A stretch of 64,000 bases of DNA, taken from NCBI GenBank assembly GCA_937124965.1, contig CAKZLB010000046.1, positions 36,776 through 100,775 on the forward strand, read 5' to 3'. Of the stretch, positions 19,290 through 27,234 are shown piece by piece; position 1 is the first letter of the stretch; each line of letters begins with the position of its first letter. The notes under the pieces were generated by a model. That model saw only the letters and a list, made by a program, of their open reading frames with translations. It was not told the DNA's origin and ran no database searches. The translations under genes were made by a program, and so were the position numbers. The stretch comes from an uncultured Bacteroidota bacterium (GTDB lineage: Bacteria > Bacteroidota > Bacteroidia > NS11-12g > UBA9320).

Positions 19290-19829
19290 AATCTCATCCA
19301 GGCACACGTCGTGTTTCTCCCGAGGAACAGATTCCACCTCCTGAAACGGATAAAACACTCCGACAGTTTTTGCCTCAGGATGATTATTTAGGAAAGTATC
19401 ATAGTATCCCCCACCATATCCAACTCTAAATTTCTTAGAATCAAAAGCCAAGCCTGGAACAATCACTAAATCATAAACACCAGAGTACACCTTTTCCTTT
19501 TTGGGATGTTGAGTTTTCATCGGTCCGAACTCCAAATCTTCAGGCTCCAAAGATTCTAAAACTCGATTTTCTAGTTGCCTCCTCGGAAGCGTTTTAGGAC
19601 AAACTACAGTTTTGTTTTCTTTAAGCAAATACTCGATAACAGGCTTAATATCAATTTCATTAGACATAGGGATATAACAATGAACTACGTCACATCTCAT
19701 TTCCTTAAGCTTCATTATTAACGTTTCACAAATGGAACGATCATATGGAGATTTAAAGTCAGTTGTTACCTCTTTTCGTTCTTGAAACAAACGGGAACGA
19801 ATTTTTTTCTTTTCATCAACTATGTTCAT
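19263..19829 (-). CDS. 5-formyltetrahydrofolate cyclo-ligase
   Basis: A 188-residue enzyme that converts 5-formyl-THF to 5,10-methenyl-THF with ATP in the cytoplasm. The family signature is clear: MNIVDEKKKIRSRLFQERK at the N-terminus, YIPMSNEIDIKPVIEYLL in the middle and VIVPGLAFDSKKFRVGYGGGYYDTFL near the end. Normal length. It overlaps the end of the convergent lipoprotein gene by 27 bp, so the two genes have no room for a terminator between them. A zinc-ribbon gene lies 44 bp upstream on the same strand. Confidence 0.92.
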   Translation of the reverse strand: MNIVDEKKKIRSRLFQERKEVTTDFKSPYDRSICETLIMKLKEMRCDVVHCYIPMSNEIDIKPVIEYLLKENKTVVCPKTLPRRQLENRVLESLEPEDLEFGPMKTQHPKKEKVYSGVYDLVIVPGLAFDSKKFRVGYGGGYYDTFLNNHPEAKTVGVFYPFQEVESVPREKHDVCLDEILVNKELKY

Positions 19830-19873
19830 TTTGATCTGGATAATTTAGAAACTTTGATACGTCACAGAGGAAC

Positions 19874-20140
19874 TTACTTCTTTTTCCAACGCTCTAAACC
19901 TTTTAGCCCATAAAACATAAAGTTCGCTAATATTTTGGGCACCCCACTACTTACCATTTGATGTTTAATATGCTTTTTCATATCCTTGATAGTCCATTCA
20001 GGATTTCGAAATTCTCCTTCATCCATGCAATATTTACAATAGGTATAATTCAACGTACCATCCGAATTCATTGCTCGATGCTCTAATGAATTCTTAAACG
20101 GAAGTCTACAACTTTGACAGTGTTTATGCTCTTTTTCCAC
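19874..20140 (-). CDS. Small zinc-ribbon protein
   Basis: An 88-residue protein with two Cys pairs, HCQSCRLPF (Cys8, Cys11) and YCKYCMDEG (Cys about 35 and 38), spaced as in the putative zinc-ribbon family seen in many bacteria (Zn_ribbon_2 type). Between them is the conserved GTLNYTYCKYC context. The C-terminal half is basic and helical (IKDMKKHIKHQMVSSGVPKI). It likely binds one zinc ion; the role is unknown. It is probably transcribed with the folate gene 44 bp downstream. Confidence 0.8.
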   Translation of the reverse strand: MEKEHKHCQSCRLPFKNSLEHRAMNSDGTLNYTYCKYCMDEGEFRNPEWTIKDMKKHIKHQMVSSGVPKILANFMFYGLKGLERWKKK

Positions 20141-20330
20141 TTTATTTTAGTTTATTCAAAGTAAGTCACTTCATTCATAAAAATTATGTCACTCTGCATC
20201 AAAATTAAAATTTACAATACAATTCACGAGTATTCTGAGTTCAAAATCTATAGGAATTGACTAATTAAAAAAAATTGAACCAAAATGTGTTGCCTAAAAC
20301 AATACAACAACCCAGGTGGTGCCCTGACGA

Positions 20331-20714
20331 TTATACTTCATAAAGTTCGATTGGTAGCCCATCCGGATCCTCGAAAAATGTGAAGCGTTTTTGAGTATTT
20401 ATATCAACCCTGATGTTTTGTACTGTCACTCCCTTCTCTTGTAACTTATGTATGGCTTCATCGAGATTATCTACAGAAAATGCAAGATGACGCAACCCAG
20501 CTGCTTCAGGCATACTCGAACGTTTTTTAGGATCTGGAAAAGAAAACAACTCGATTATATATTCACCATGTAGTCCAAGATCTAACTTATAGGATTTACG
20601 TTCGTCACGGTAGGTTTCCCGAATAATTTCAAGCTCTAATACTTCGGTATAAAACGCTTTAGACTTTGTGTAGTCTGAACAAATAACAGCAATGTGATGA
20701 ATTTTTTTGAACAT
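20331..20714 (-). CDS. VOC (glyoxalase/bleomycin-resistance) superfamily protein
   Basis: The best start is the ATG at 20714 (MFKKIHHIAVICSDYTKSKAFY), giving 127 residues; a longer frame to 20789 runs through the upstream terminator. The fold is the paired beta-alpha-beta-beta-beta VOC module. Metal-ligand candidates are His6/His7 near the start, Glu in EYIIELF, His in LRHLAFSVDN and Glu in PDGLPIELYEV. This fits the YaeR-like subgroup of glyoxalase-related proteins. The substrate is not known. The gene is separated from the anti-sigma gene by a terminator. Confidence 0.85.
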   Translation of the reverse strand: MFKKIHHIAVICSDYTKSKAFYTEVLELEIIRETYRDERKSYKLDLGLHGEYIIELFSFPDPKKRSSMPEAAGLRHLAFSVDNLDEAIHKLQEKGVTVQNIRVDINTQKRFTFFEDPDGLPIELYEV

Positions 20715-20736
20715 ACAATTTTCTAAAATGCCAAAA

Positions 20737-20763
20737 TAAAAAATGGGAGCCGAAACTCCCATT
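20737..20763 (-). terminator. Terminator after the sigma/anti-sigma operon
   Basis: AATGGGAG (20742-20749) and CTCCCATT (20756-20763) form an 8-bp stem with a 6-nt loop. The minus strand continues into a T-rich run. It lies about 55 bp after the anti-sigma stop codon. Confidence 0.85.
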
Positions 20764-20817
20764 AAGCAACCAGAATAATGAACAAACATAATTCTAAGGT
20801 CTTTGTATTATTAGTTT

Positions 20818-21642
20818 TTACGATTGACTAACATTTCCAAGCATACACATCTTCTCCATGGTTGGATTTACACTACCTCCAACAGGTTCGATTGTTACAG
20901 CAAATGCAACAGCATCTCCATTAATTGGCTTCATTTCAAGCAAGTCGTCTTCAGATGTAAAAAGTCCAGCATCTACAGGTGCCCCGTCAACTATTGCCCA
21001 AAGTTGATATTGTTCTCCTTCTTTAAGGGTTGGTAAACTTTTAGCAGACAAAACAACTTTTGCCGATGTTTTATCCCAAAATACTGTGCTTTCATAACCA
21101 TTAAAGTTAGGGGTACTTTGCATGGTCGTCTTCAAGACATCACCTGAAGCAACATGGTCAACGATTGATGCTAAGTAGTCTTTTTGGTCCTGAAGTTTAA
21201 CGGTATTTGTTGCCATTAAATCTTTTTCTGATTCTAACGCCAAGTAATCCGCTTGCACTTCACTTAAGTCAGAACTTAGTTTAATATTCAATCCAACAGA
21301 AGCGATTAGTAATAAGGATGCTGCCATAGCAATCCATGAATAGTTAGATCTTGGCTTTATGTTGTCAGATACTTGAATTGGTACAACATTTTCTGGCGAA
21401 GCAGTATTTATTGGTTCCAAGTCTTCAATCTCGGATTTTGCTTTCTCTAGTATCGACAATGGTGGCATTTCACTATCTACCTTACCGTATTCGGTTAAAG
21501 CATCTGCAATGGAACTGTATTCTTCCTGCAAGTCTGGGCTGGCCATTAGGGCTTCCTCCACTTCACGTATTTCTTCGTCAGTCAATGCACCTAGTGCATA
21601 TAATTCAAGCTTTCCTGACTCAATTAAATCTTTGTAATCCAT
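20818..21642 (-). CDS. Anti-sigma factor, RskA type
   Basis: A 274-residue inner-membrane protein. The N-terminal cytoplasmic anti-sigma domain begins LIESGKLELYALGALTDEEIREVEEAL. One membrane segment follows around 102-120 (YSWIAMAASLLLIASVGLNI), a coiled-coil linker (about 125-160), and a C-terminal RskA domain (about 175-274) with LPTLKEGEQYQLWAIVDGAPVDAGLF. It should sequester the ECF sigma factor encoded 2 bp upstream and release it on an envelope or redox signal. Pairing with the sigma gene and the domain order make the call firm. Confidence 0.9.
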   Translation of the reverse strand: MDYKDLIESGKLELYALGALTDEEIREVEEALMASPDLQEEYSSIADALTEYGKVDSEMPPLSILEKAKSEIEDLEPINTASPENVVPIQVSDNIKPRSNYSWIAMAASLLLIASVGLNIKLSSDLSEVQADYLALESEKDLMATNTVKLQDQKDYLASIVDHVASGDVLKTTMQSTPNFNGYESTVFWDKTSAKVVLSAKSLPTLKEGEQYQLWAIVDGAPVDAGLFTSEDDLLEMKPINGDAVAFAVTIEPVGGSVNPTMEKMCMLGNVSQS

Positions 21643-21644
21643 TG

Positions 21645-22202
21645 TTAATTCTTTAAATAAGTTCGTAATTGATTAACGGTATAACGAACACGTGTTTTAA
21701 CACTCCCAACCGGCATACTGAGTTCTTCTGCAACTTCTTTCTGGGTATATCCTTGGAAGTATAAAAGATTAACTATATCCTGATCTCTTTTTTCAAGCTT
21801 CTTATGAATCACTTCTTTCAAACCTATAAAGTCTTCATTTTGAGTACTAACCCCATACGCTTCAACAATTGGCTTTCCTGCCATTGTATCGGTTACGGAA
21901 GCTTTCTTCGACGCTTTGGATTTGACATAGTCTAATGCAGTGTTTTTAGTAATTTGCACTAACCATGTCAATAATTTTGCTTTCATTCCGTCAAATCGAC
22001 TCGCGTTTTTCCATATTTTAACAAGACTATCTTGCAAAACATCTTCGGCCTCTTCTCGCGATTTCACTATTCCTAGCGTGATCTTAAATAAGATAGGTCC
22101 GTACTCTTTGTAGAGTAAATCCAAGAAACTCCTATCTCCAGACTGCATCATCCTGAGGATTTGACTTTCAATGGTTTCTCTTTGTGAAACTGTTTTATTC
22201 AA
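21645..22202 (-). CDS. ECF RNA polymerase sigma factor (SigK-like group)
   Basis: A 185-residue extracytoplasmic-function sigma factor. Region 2 (about 30-100) contains LYKEYGPILFKITLGIVKSREEAEDVLQDSLVKIWKNA. Region 4 (about 130-180) has DIVNLLYFQGYTQKEVAEELSMPVGSVKTRVRYTVNQLR, a helix-turn-helix for the -35 element. The gap to the anti-sigma gene is 2 bp, so the pair is an operon. A fasciclin protein gene sits directly upstream behind its own terminator and is a plausible regulon member. Confidence 0.93.
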   Translation of the reverse strand: MNKTVSQRETIESQILRMMQSGDRSFLDLLYKEYGPILFKITLGIVKSREEAEDVLQDSLVKIWKNASRFDGMKAKLLTWLVQITKNTALDYVKSKASKKASVTDTMAGKPIVEAYGVSTQNEDFIGLKEVIHKKLEKRDQDIVNLLYFQGYTQKEVAEELSMPVGSVKTRVRYTVNQLRTYLKN

Positions 22203-22246
22203 AGTGTTTTTATGTTAATATTCAAAAAATTGGTTGCTTCAAAATT

Positions 22247-22282
22247 TTTAAAACCGACCTCTTTAACTTTTAAAGAGGCCGG
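22247..22282 (-). terminator. Terminator after the fasciclin gene
   Basis: CCGACCTCTTT (22254-22264) pairs with AAAGAGGCCGG (22272-22282) with one mismatch, giving an 11-position stem. The minus strand then reads TTTT followed by a further A/T run. It lies about 20 bp after the fasciclin stop. Confidence 0.8.
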
Positions 22283-22301
22283 AAATTTAACTAAAACTAA
22301 A

Positions 22302-22859
22302 TCAAGGGAGCAAAACTCGGTCGATAACCTGAATTACTCCATTAGATTGATATACGTCGTATGTAGAAATGTTGGCATAATTACCGTTTACATCCCAAAC
22401 TGTAATATTTCTATCTCCGTTCATCATAAAGCTTAATTTTCCACCATTTACCGTGGTTAATGTAGCTGTCCCTTTACCTTTTTTGATAGCCGCTTTCAAC
22501 GCTTTAAAATCATACTTTCCTGATAATACATGATACGTGAGAATATTCGTCAACTTTTCTTTATTCTCTGGCTTTAAAAGCATCTCAAGTGTTCCACTTG
22601 GCAAGTTTTCAAAAGCATCATTAACTGGAGCAAAAACAGTAAACGGCCCATCCGTTTTTAATGTTTCTACTAACCCAGCGGCTTGAACTGCTGCTACTAA
22701 CGTCGTGTGATCTTTTGAATTAACTGCGTTATCGACAATAGTCTTTGCAGGGTACATTTCCTCTCCTCCTACCTTTGTTGTTTGAGCATTTAAATTAAAT
22801 GTAAATCCGGCAAGCAAACCTAGTACAAGCGCGAATTTTAATGTTTTTCTGTTTTTCAT
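22302..22859 (-). CDS. Secreted fasciclin (FAS1) domain protein
   Basis: A 185-residue protein with a signal peptide (LKFALVLGLLAGFTFNLNA) and one FAS1 domain (about 35-185). The family motifs are DHTTLVAAVQAAGLVETLKTDGPFTVFAPVNDAFENLPSG (H1 box) and LTYHVLSGKYD with NGVIQVIDRVLLP (H2 end). FAS1 proteins act in adhesion and sometimes bind small molecules. In Bacteroidota such genes often neighbour ECF sigma / anti-sigma pairs, as here. It sits in the periplasm or outside the cell; no lipobox or T9SS domain is present. Confidence 0.9.
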   Translation of the reverse strand: MKNRKTLKFALVLGLLAGFTFNLNAQTTKVGGEEMYPAKTIVDNAVNSKDHTTLVAAVQAAGLVETLKTDGPFTVFAPVNDAFENLPSGTLEMLLKPENKEKLTNILTYHVLSGKYDFKALKAAIKKGKGTATLTTVNGGKLSFMMNGDRNITVWDVNGNYANISTYDVYQSNGVIQVIDRVLLP

Positions 22860-22924
22860 TATTTTATTTTTCTGTGTTCTGTTCTGTTATACGAGTCTTT
22901 CTTTTGTTTGGATTTCATAAAATT

Positions 22925-22951
22925 AAAAAGTCCCAAAAAAATTGGGACTTT
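22925..22951 (-). terminator. Orphan terminator hairpin upstream of the fasciclin gene
   Basis: AAAGTCCCAA (22927-22936) pairs perfectly with TTGGGACTTT (22942-22951) with a 5-nt loop. The minus strand continues TTTTTAA. No minus-strand gene precedes it, so it may end an unannotated small RNA or act as an attenuator in the fasciclin leader. Confidence 0.7.
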
Positions 22952-23127
22952 GTCGCGAAACCACAGTATTTCAATATACGTACACAACTCGTTTCACCGA
23001 GCCTTAGGGTATATAAAACTACCACAGTTTTGTAGTCAGTTATTTATACGATAAAATGATACATTTAGATTTATACAAATCATTTTGAAGTGCTCGATAT
23101 CTTTTAAACAGACCCACATTGGGCTAT

Positions 23128-23156
23128 TTGAAATTCGTTTAAGCTAGTTACATTTG
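23128..23156 (+). promoter_or_regulatory. Promoter of the AAA+/TPR operon
   Basis: TTG (23128-23130), an 18-bp spacer and TACATTTG (23149-23156) match the Bacteroidota promoter TTG-N19-TAnnTTTG with a one-base shorter spacer. It lies 14 bp before the ATG at 23171, predicting a very short leader. Confidence 0.6.
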
Positions 23157-23170
23157 AATTTTACAAGAAC

Positions 23171-24490
23171 ATGAATCAAAATATTGAAAATCTACGTGAA
23201 GCACTTCGTTTTTCACCTGAGAATATACCCCTAAGACTGCACTTAGCAGATAGTTTATTGAACGACAACCAACTCGCAGAAGCTGAAGAAGAGTATCAAT
23301 ACGTTCTTCGTTTCGCTGAATCAGTAAAAGCGAAACTGGGTCTTGCTCGTGTGTATTTTGCTAAAAATTCCTTTTCTGCATGTAATGTAATATTAGAGGA
23401 GTTAATCGATTCTGGTGAAAAATCTTTTGATATATACTTATTGAACACACGAGCCTTAGTTAAAGAAGGTTCTATTTCACAAGCGGTTGAGTCTTATAAG
23501 AAAGTTCTATCAATAAATCCTAACTACTACGATGAAGAGCTAGATGCAAAACTACGATTGGCGCAGGATAGCAGTGTTGACGACTATGATGAGGAAGAAG
23601 ACTTTTCTGACGAGTTAGAGGATCGATTTGTTGAACGCCCAAATATGAATTTTAGTCATGTTGGAGGTATGGGCTCGATTAAAAAAGAAATAGATTTAAA
23701 AATTATTCAACCACTCAAACATCCTGAAATATATGAAGCATATGGTAAGAAGATTGGCGGAGGTATTTTACTATATGGTCCTCCAGGGTGTGGTAAAACA
23801 TATTTAGCAAAAGCCACAGCCGGTCAAGTCAATGCTAAATTTATTAGTGTCAGCCTCAATGACATACTTGACATGTGGATTGGAAGCAGCGAGAAAAATC
23901 TTCATGAAATTTTTGAACTTGCCCGCGAGAATACTCCATGCGTGTTGTTTTTTGATGAAATTGATGCGTTAGGAGCAAGCCGAAGTGATATGAAACAATC
24001 CGGTGGCAGACATTTAATCAATCAGTTTTTACAAGAACTAGATGGTATGGAAAATGATAACGATGGGCTATTAATCCTTGGTGCGACGAATACACCGTGG
24101 CACCTCGATTCAGCTTTTAGACGTCCTGGTAGATTTGATAGAATCATTTTTGTTCCACCTCCAGATAAACAAGCTCGGGAAGCAATTTTCAAATTAAAAC
24201 TAGACAAAAAGCCCATTGAGAAAATTGATTATGAAAAATTAGTGAAGAAAACTCAAGACTATTCCGGTGCCGATATTGAAGCAATTATTGATATTGCGAT
24301 TGAGTCTAAACTTGAAGAGGCTATTTCCAAAGGAACTCCAAGCCCAATTAATACTAAAGACTTACTGTCTGCGGTTAAGAAACACAAAGCTTCGACGAAA
24401 GAATGGTTTTCATCAGCGAAGAATTTTGCACTATATGCCAATGAATCAGGCCTCTATGATGACATTCTTGAATATTTAAAAATTAAATAA
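23171..24490 (+). CDS. TPR-AAA+ ATPase (classical AAA, Cdc48/VPS4-like module)
   Basis: A 439-residue cytoplasmic protein. Residues 1-130 are TPR repeats, followed by an acidic linker (DDYDEEEDFSDELED, about 137-151). One classical AAA domain (about 160-400) has Walker A GPPGCGKT (203-210), Walker B VLFFDEID (258-265) and a second region of homology ATNTPWHLDSAFRRPGRFD with arginine fingers. A VGG motif lies at the domain start (FSHVGGMGSI). Such single-AAA proteins assemble as hexamers and remodel or unfold partners bound by the TPR part. It ends at 24490, and the next gene's ATG begins at the next base, so the two are coupled. Confidence 0.88.
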   Translation: MNQNIENLREALRFSPENIPLRLHLADSLLNDNQLAEAEEEYQYVLRFAESVKAKLGLARVYFAKNSFSACNVILEELIDSGEKSFDIYLLNTRALVKEGSISQAVESYKKVLSINPNYYDEELDAKLRLAQDSSVDDYDEEEDFSDELEDRFVERPNMNFSHVGGMGSIKKEIDLKIIQPLKHPEIYEAYGKKIGGGILLYGPPGCGKTYLAKATAGQVNAKFISVSLNDILDMWIGSSEKNLHEIFELARENTPCVLFFDEIDALGASRSDMKQSGGRHLINQFLQELDGMENDNDGLLILGATNTPWHLDSAFRRPGRFDRIIFVPPPDKQAREAIFKLKLDKKPIEKIDYEKLVKKTQDYSGADIEAIIDIAIESKLEEAISKGTPSPINTKDLLSAVKKHKASTKEWFSSAKNFALYANESGLYDDILEYLKIK

Positions 24491-25726
24491 ATGAGCGAAC
24501 ATATCATAGATAGAGTCTTTGTTTTGCTCTCACAAAAAAGGTTTTCCGAAGCAAATAATTTGCTAAATGACTTGCTGCGCGAATCCCCGAATGACTCAGA
24601 ATATTTGAGGTTAAGTAGTCATATCGCACAACAACTAGGTGATTTAACAAAAGCATTAAATCAAGCGAATGCTTCCATTGCCGCAGACCCCAATTCAAGT
24701 CTCTCTCATTATACTAAGTGCAACGTTCTACTTGAATTGGACAAGTTGCGTGAGGCCAAAATATCAATAAACAAAGCGATACTATTGGCCCCATTGGATG
24801 CTGACAACTATGCTCTATTGGCGCATTTATATTTCAGAGAGAAACAATACGACAAGGCTTTAGAATCAGCCAATGACGCACTTGCTTTTGAGCCAGAAAA
24901 TCTACTTGCTTTAAATACTCGAAGTTCTGCTTTACTGAAACTTGGTAATCACGACGAATCTTTTAAGACTATTGAAGGAGCACTAAGAGAAGACCCTAAC
25001 GACTCAAATACTCATGCAAACTATGGTTGGAATTTGTTGGAGTCTGGCGATCACAAGAAAGCGTTAATTCATTTTTCAGAAGCTTTAAAGAATAATCCCA
25101 ATTCTTCTTTTGCTCAAGCAGGGATGATGGAAGCACTGAAAGCTCGCTATGTTGTATACCGCTGGTTCCTTAAGTATTCTTTCTGGATAAGTAACCTGAC
25201 ATCGAAAAACCAATGGGTCGTGATTATTGGCTTTTATGTTGGCTATAGAATTATTAATACGCTAGCAAAGAGCTATCCCGTTTTAGTGCCTCTATCTGTC
25301 CTACTTATGGTAATTGCTTTGTCTACCTGGGTAATCACTCCGATTTCCAATCTCTTTTTAAGACTGAATAAATTTGGTCGACACATGCTTGACAAGGAGG
25401 AAATGACCAGTTCGACATTAGTTGGAATTAGTTTACTAGTCGGACTAATAAGCGGAATCTCATTTTTGTTTTTAGATCTTCCATTTTTACTGTCTACCGC
25501 CATTTTTGGAGTAACTATGATGATTCCTTTGAGCTCAATGTTCTCAAATTCAAAAAATAAATGGCTTTTACCTGCATACACTGTGTGTCTTGGCTTGTTG
25601 GGATTGAGTTCGATACTTACGACGTTTAGTACCCAAAACCTTGCTACTCCAACAGCTACATTATATTTACTTGGTTTCTTTGCATACCAATGGGTAGCTA
25701 ATTTCACGATTATTCATAAAAACTAA
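24491..25726 (+). CDS. TPR protein with C-terminal membrane domain
   Basis: A 411-residue protein. Residues 1-220 hold about six TPR units, among them SEYLRLSSHIAQQLGDLTKALNQANASIAADPNS and ADNYALLAHLYFREKQYDKALESANDALAFEPENL. Residues about 235-411 contain five or six hydrophobic segments (VVIIGFYVGYRIINTLA, VLVPLSVLLMVIALSTWVI, LVGISLLVGLISGISFLFL, then three more). It starts on the base after the AAA+ gene's stop, so it probably recruits that ATPase to the membrane. No enzymatic motif is seen. Confidence 0.82.
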   Translation: MSEHIIDRVFVLLSQKRFSEANNLLNDLLRESPNDSEYLRLSSHIAQQLGDLTKALNQANASIAADPNSSLSHYTKCNVLLELDKLREAKISINKAILLAPLDADNYALLAHLYFREKQYDKALESANDALAFEPENLLALNTRSSALLKLGNHDESFKTIEGALREDPNDSNTHANYGWNLLESGDHKKALIHFSEALKNNPNSSFAQAGMMEALKARYVVYRWFLKYSFWISNLTSKNQWVVIIGFYVGYRIINTLAKSYPVLVPLSVLLMVIALSTWVITPISNLFLRLNKFGRHMLDKEEMTSSTLVGISLLVGLISGISFLFLDLPFLLSTAIFGVTMMIPLSSMFSNSKNKWLLPAYTVCLGLLGLSSILTTFSTQNLATPTATLYLLGFFAYQWVANFTIIHKN

Positions 25727-25727
25727 T

Positions 25728-26018
25728 ATGGCTAAAATTACAGAAGGCAAATTTTGGTATGACTTGTTAAAGAAGATTTTAGAACAAATACTCAAAAAAA
25801 ACAGCCGCTCCCGTAAAACAAAAAACCAGCATGTTGTACCTCATGAAGACGGTTGGGCAGTTCGTGGAGAGGGGAATGAACGAATAACAGCATCGTATAA
25901 CTACCAAGATGATGCGATTGATCGTGCAAAAGAGATTGCCAAAAACTACCAATCATCTGTAATTATTCACCGAAAAGACGGAACTATTCGAGATCGGATA
26001 AGTTATAAAAACTCTTAA
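25728..26018 (+). CDS. DUF2188-domain protein
   Basis: A 96-residue protein. The N-terminal ~35 residues are basic (LLKKILEQILKKNSRSRKTK). The rest is a DUF2188 module: HVVPHEDGWAVRGEGNERITASYNYQDDAIDRAKEIAKNYQSSVIIHRKDGTIRDRISY. DUF2188 proteins are small and of unknown function. It follows the TPR-membrane gene with a 1-bp gap and is the third gene of the AAA+ operon. Confidence 0.85.
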   Translation: MAKITEGKFWYDLLKKILEQILKKNSRSRKTKNQHVVPHEDGWAVRGEGNERITASYNYQDDAIDRAKEIAKNYQSSVIIHRKDGTIRDRISYKNS

Positions 26019-26049
26019 AAAATGAAAGGGGAAGCAACTACTCTCCCCC
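26017..26049 (-). terminator. Terminator after the T9SS type A protein gene
   Basis: On the minus strand GGGGGAG (26049-26043) pairs with CTTCCCC (26034-26028), one G-U pair, with an 8-nt loop. TTTCA and a T-run follow. It overlaps the stop codon of the convergent DUF2188 gene. Confidence 0.7.
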
Positions 26050-26095
26050 AATCTTGTTTTGGATAACTGTATTAAAAAATGTTTTCCTTATGAAC

Positions 26096-27085
26096 CTACT
26101 TTTGAATAAACTTGATTGTTTTCAAGTTACTTTTACTATGATTTTCTATTTGAATAAAGTACACTCCTCTAGGTAATTCATCTAACGAAACAATCTGTGT
26201 TGTTGCTACTTTTGTTTGAAGAATCTGTCCGTCAATACCTTTTACAACGATTGTGTTTGCTCCTGCGTTAAGTCCCAAGTCAACCTTTACTTCTGAATCG
26301 ATATTTGGATTTGGATATACCGTAATTTTTTCTTGTAATTCATTTGATTTCACCAACACCACACTAGAATACGATGTGGTTCCGTCAAAATCTGTTTGAC
26401 GCAATCGGTAATATACTGGAGTCGATAGAGTCTCAAAATCTGTTGCAGAATAGTGTAATACGTCGTTACTGTTTCCCGATCCAACAACTTCTATAATATC
26501 CTCAAAATTTTCTCCATCAGTAGATTTTTCTACGGTAAAATAGTCATTATTTAGTTCCATCGCGGTTGACCATTCAAGCACCACCATGTCTCCTACTTTT
26601 TCAGCGTCAAAAGATATTAAGTCTACAGGCAATGCTTCTATTTTACATTCAACCTCTTGAGTCGAGATTCCTGGACCATTTATAGTAATAACAAATTTTT
26701 CACAACCTAAGCTAGCTGGAGTAGCAGTCTTACAGTCGCTGTTTCTTCTCGTTACGTTACTACCTGAAGTCATTTCACCAGAACCACCTTCATTAGGTAA
26801 TGGTATAAAATGAGAACCATCTTCACAACCAAGTCTACCTTGCAAGGTCCACAAACTTTTAGGCGTGTTTTCTCCAGTAAAACTAATGTCGTACTTATAT
26901 ACAATGTTGTAATTGTACCAGTTGTCGTCACATGAACCATTCTGAATTTTAACAGAAGTTGCTGTGATTGAAATGTTTACGTCGTAACCGTCTTTTGAAC
27001 TTATAGTACATTGACCCTTGGCCAATACCGAAAAAAGAGAAAGAATAACTAAGGCAGAAAATGCCCGTGTAACTAGATGTTTCAT
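26096..27085 (-). CDS. Secreted protein with T9SS type A domain
   Basis: The ATG at 27085 (MKHLVTRAFSALVILSLFSVLAKGQ) gives a proper signal peptide; a longer frame reaches 27136. About 329 residues. The N-terminal part is beta-rich with several cysteines and no recognised family. Residues about 180-250 form a fibronectin-like domain typical of Bacteroidota T9SS proteins (LPVDLISFDAEKVGDMVVLEWSTAMELNNDYFTVEKS). The tail is a type A sorting domain (ITVYPNPNIDSEVKVDL to LKTIKFIQK). Function unknown; expected at the cell surface or in the medium. Confidence 0.85.
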   Translation of the reverse strand: MKHLVTRAFSALVILSLFSVLAKGQCTISSKDGYDVNISITATSVKIQNGSCDDNWYNYNIVYKYDISFTGENTPKSLWTLQGRLGCEDGSHFIPLPNEGGSGEMTSGSNVTRRNSDCKTATPASLGCEKFVITINGPGISTQEVECKIEALPVDLISFDAEKVGDMVVLEWSTAMELNNDYFTVEKSTDGENFEDIIEVVGSGNSNDVLHYSATDFETLSTPVYYRLRQTDFDGTTSYSSVVLVKSNELQEKITVYPNPNIDSEVKVDLGLNAGANTIVVKGIDGQILQTKVATTQIVSLDELPRGVYFIQIENHSKSNLKTIKFIQK

Positions 27086-27234
27086 AACTTTGACTAAAAT
27101 GCGAAACACTAAGTTCAAACGGCATGCCAGCGACAAAAAAGCTCACCGACAGATACATAATACATTATTTTTCAGAAGGTTAACCAACAACAACTAATTT
27201 TTCATTTTGGCCAATTGTTTCATTTTGGGAATAT

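Larger units (their letters stand above)
22860..23170. other. 311-bp divergent intergenic region
   Basis: No protein gene is supported. It contains a strong minus-strand terminator hairpin (22925-22951) with no obvious gene before it, a small hairpin CTCG/CGAG near 22989-23002, and a plus-strand consensus promoter (23128-23156) for the AAA+ operon. Confidence 0.6.

Noticed and set aside
20714..20789. N-terminal extension of the VOC protein
   Set aside because: It would read through the terminator hairpin at 20737-20763, and the family's N-terminus begins at the ATG at 20714.
25273..25707. 144-codon open frame on the minus strand
   Set aside because: Antisense to the membrane part of the TPR gene; no independent evidence.
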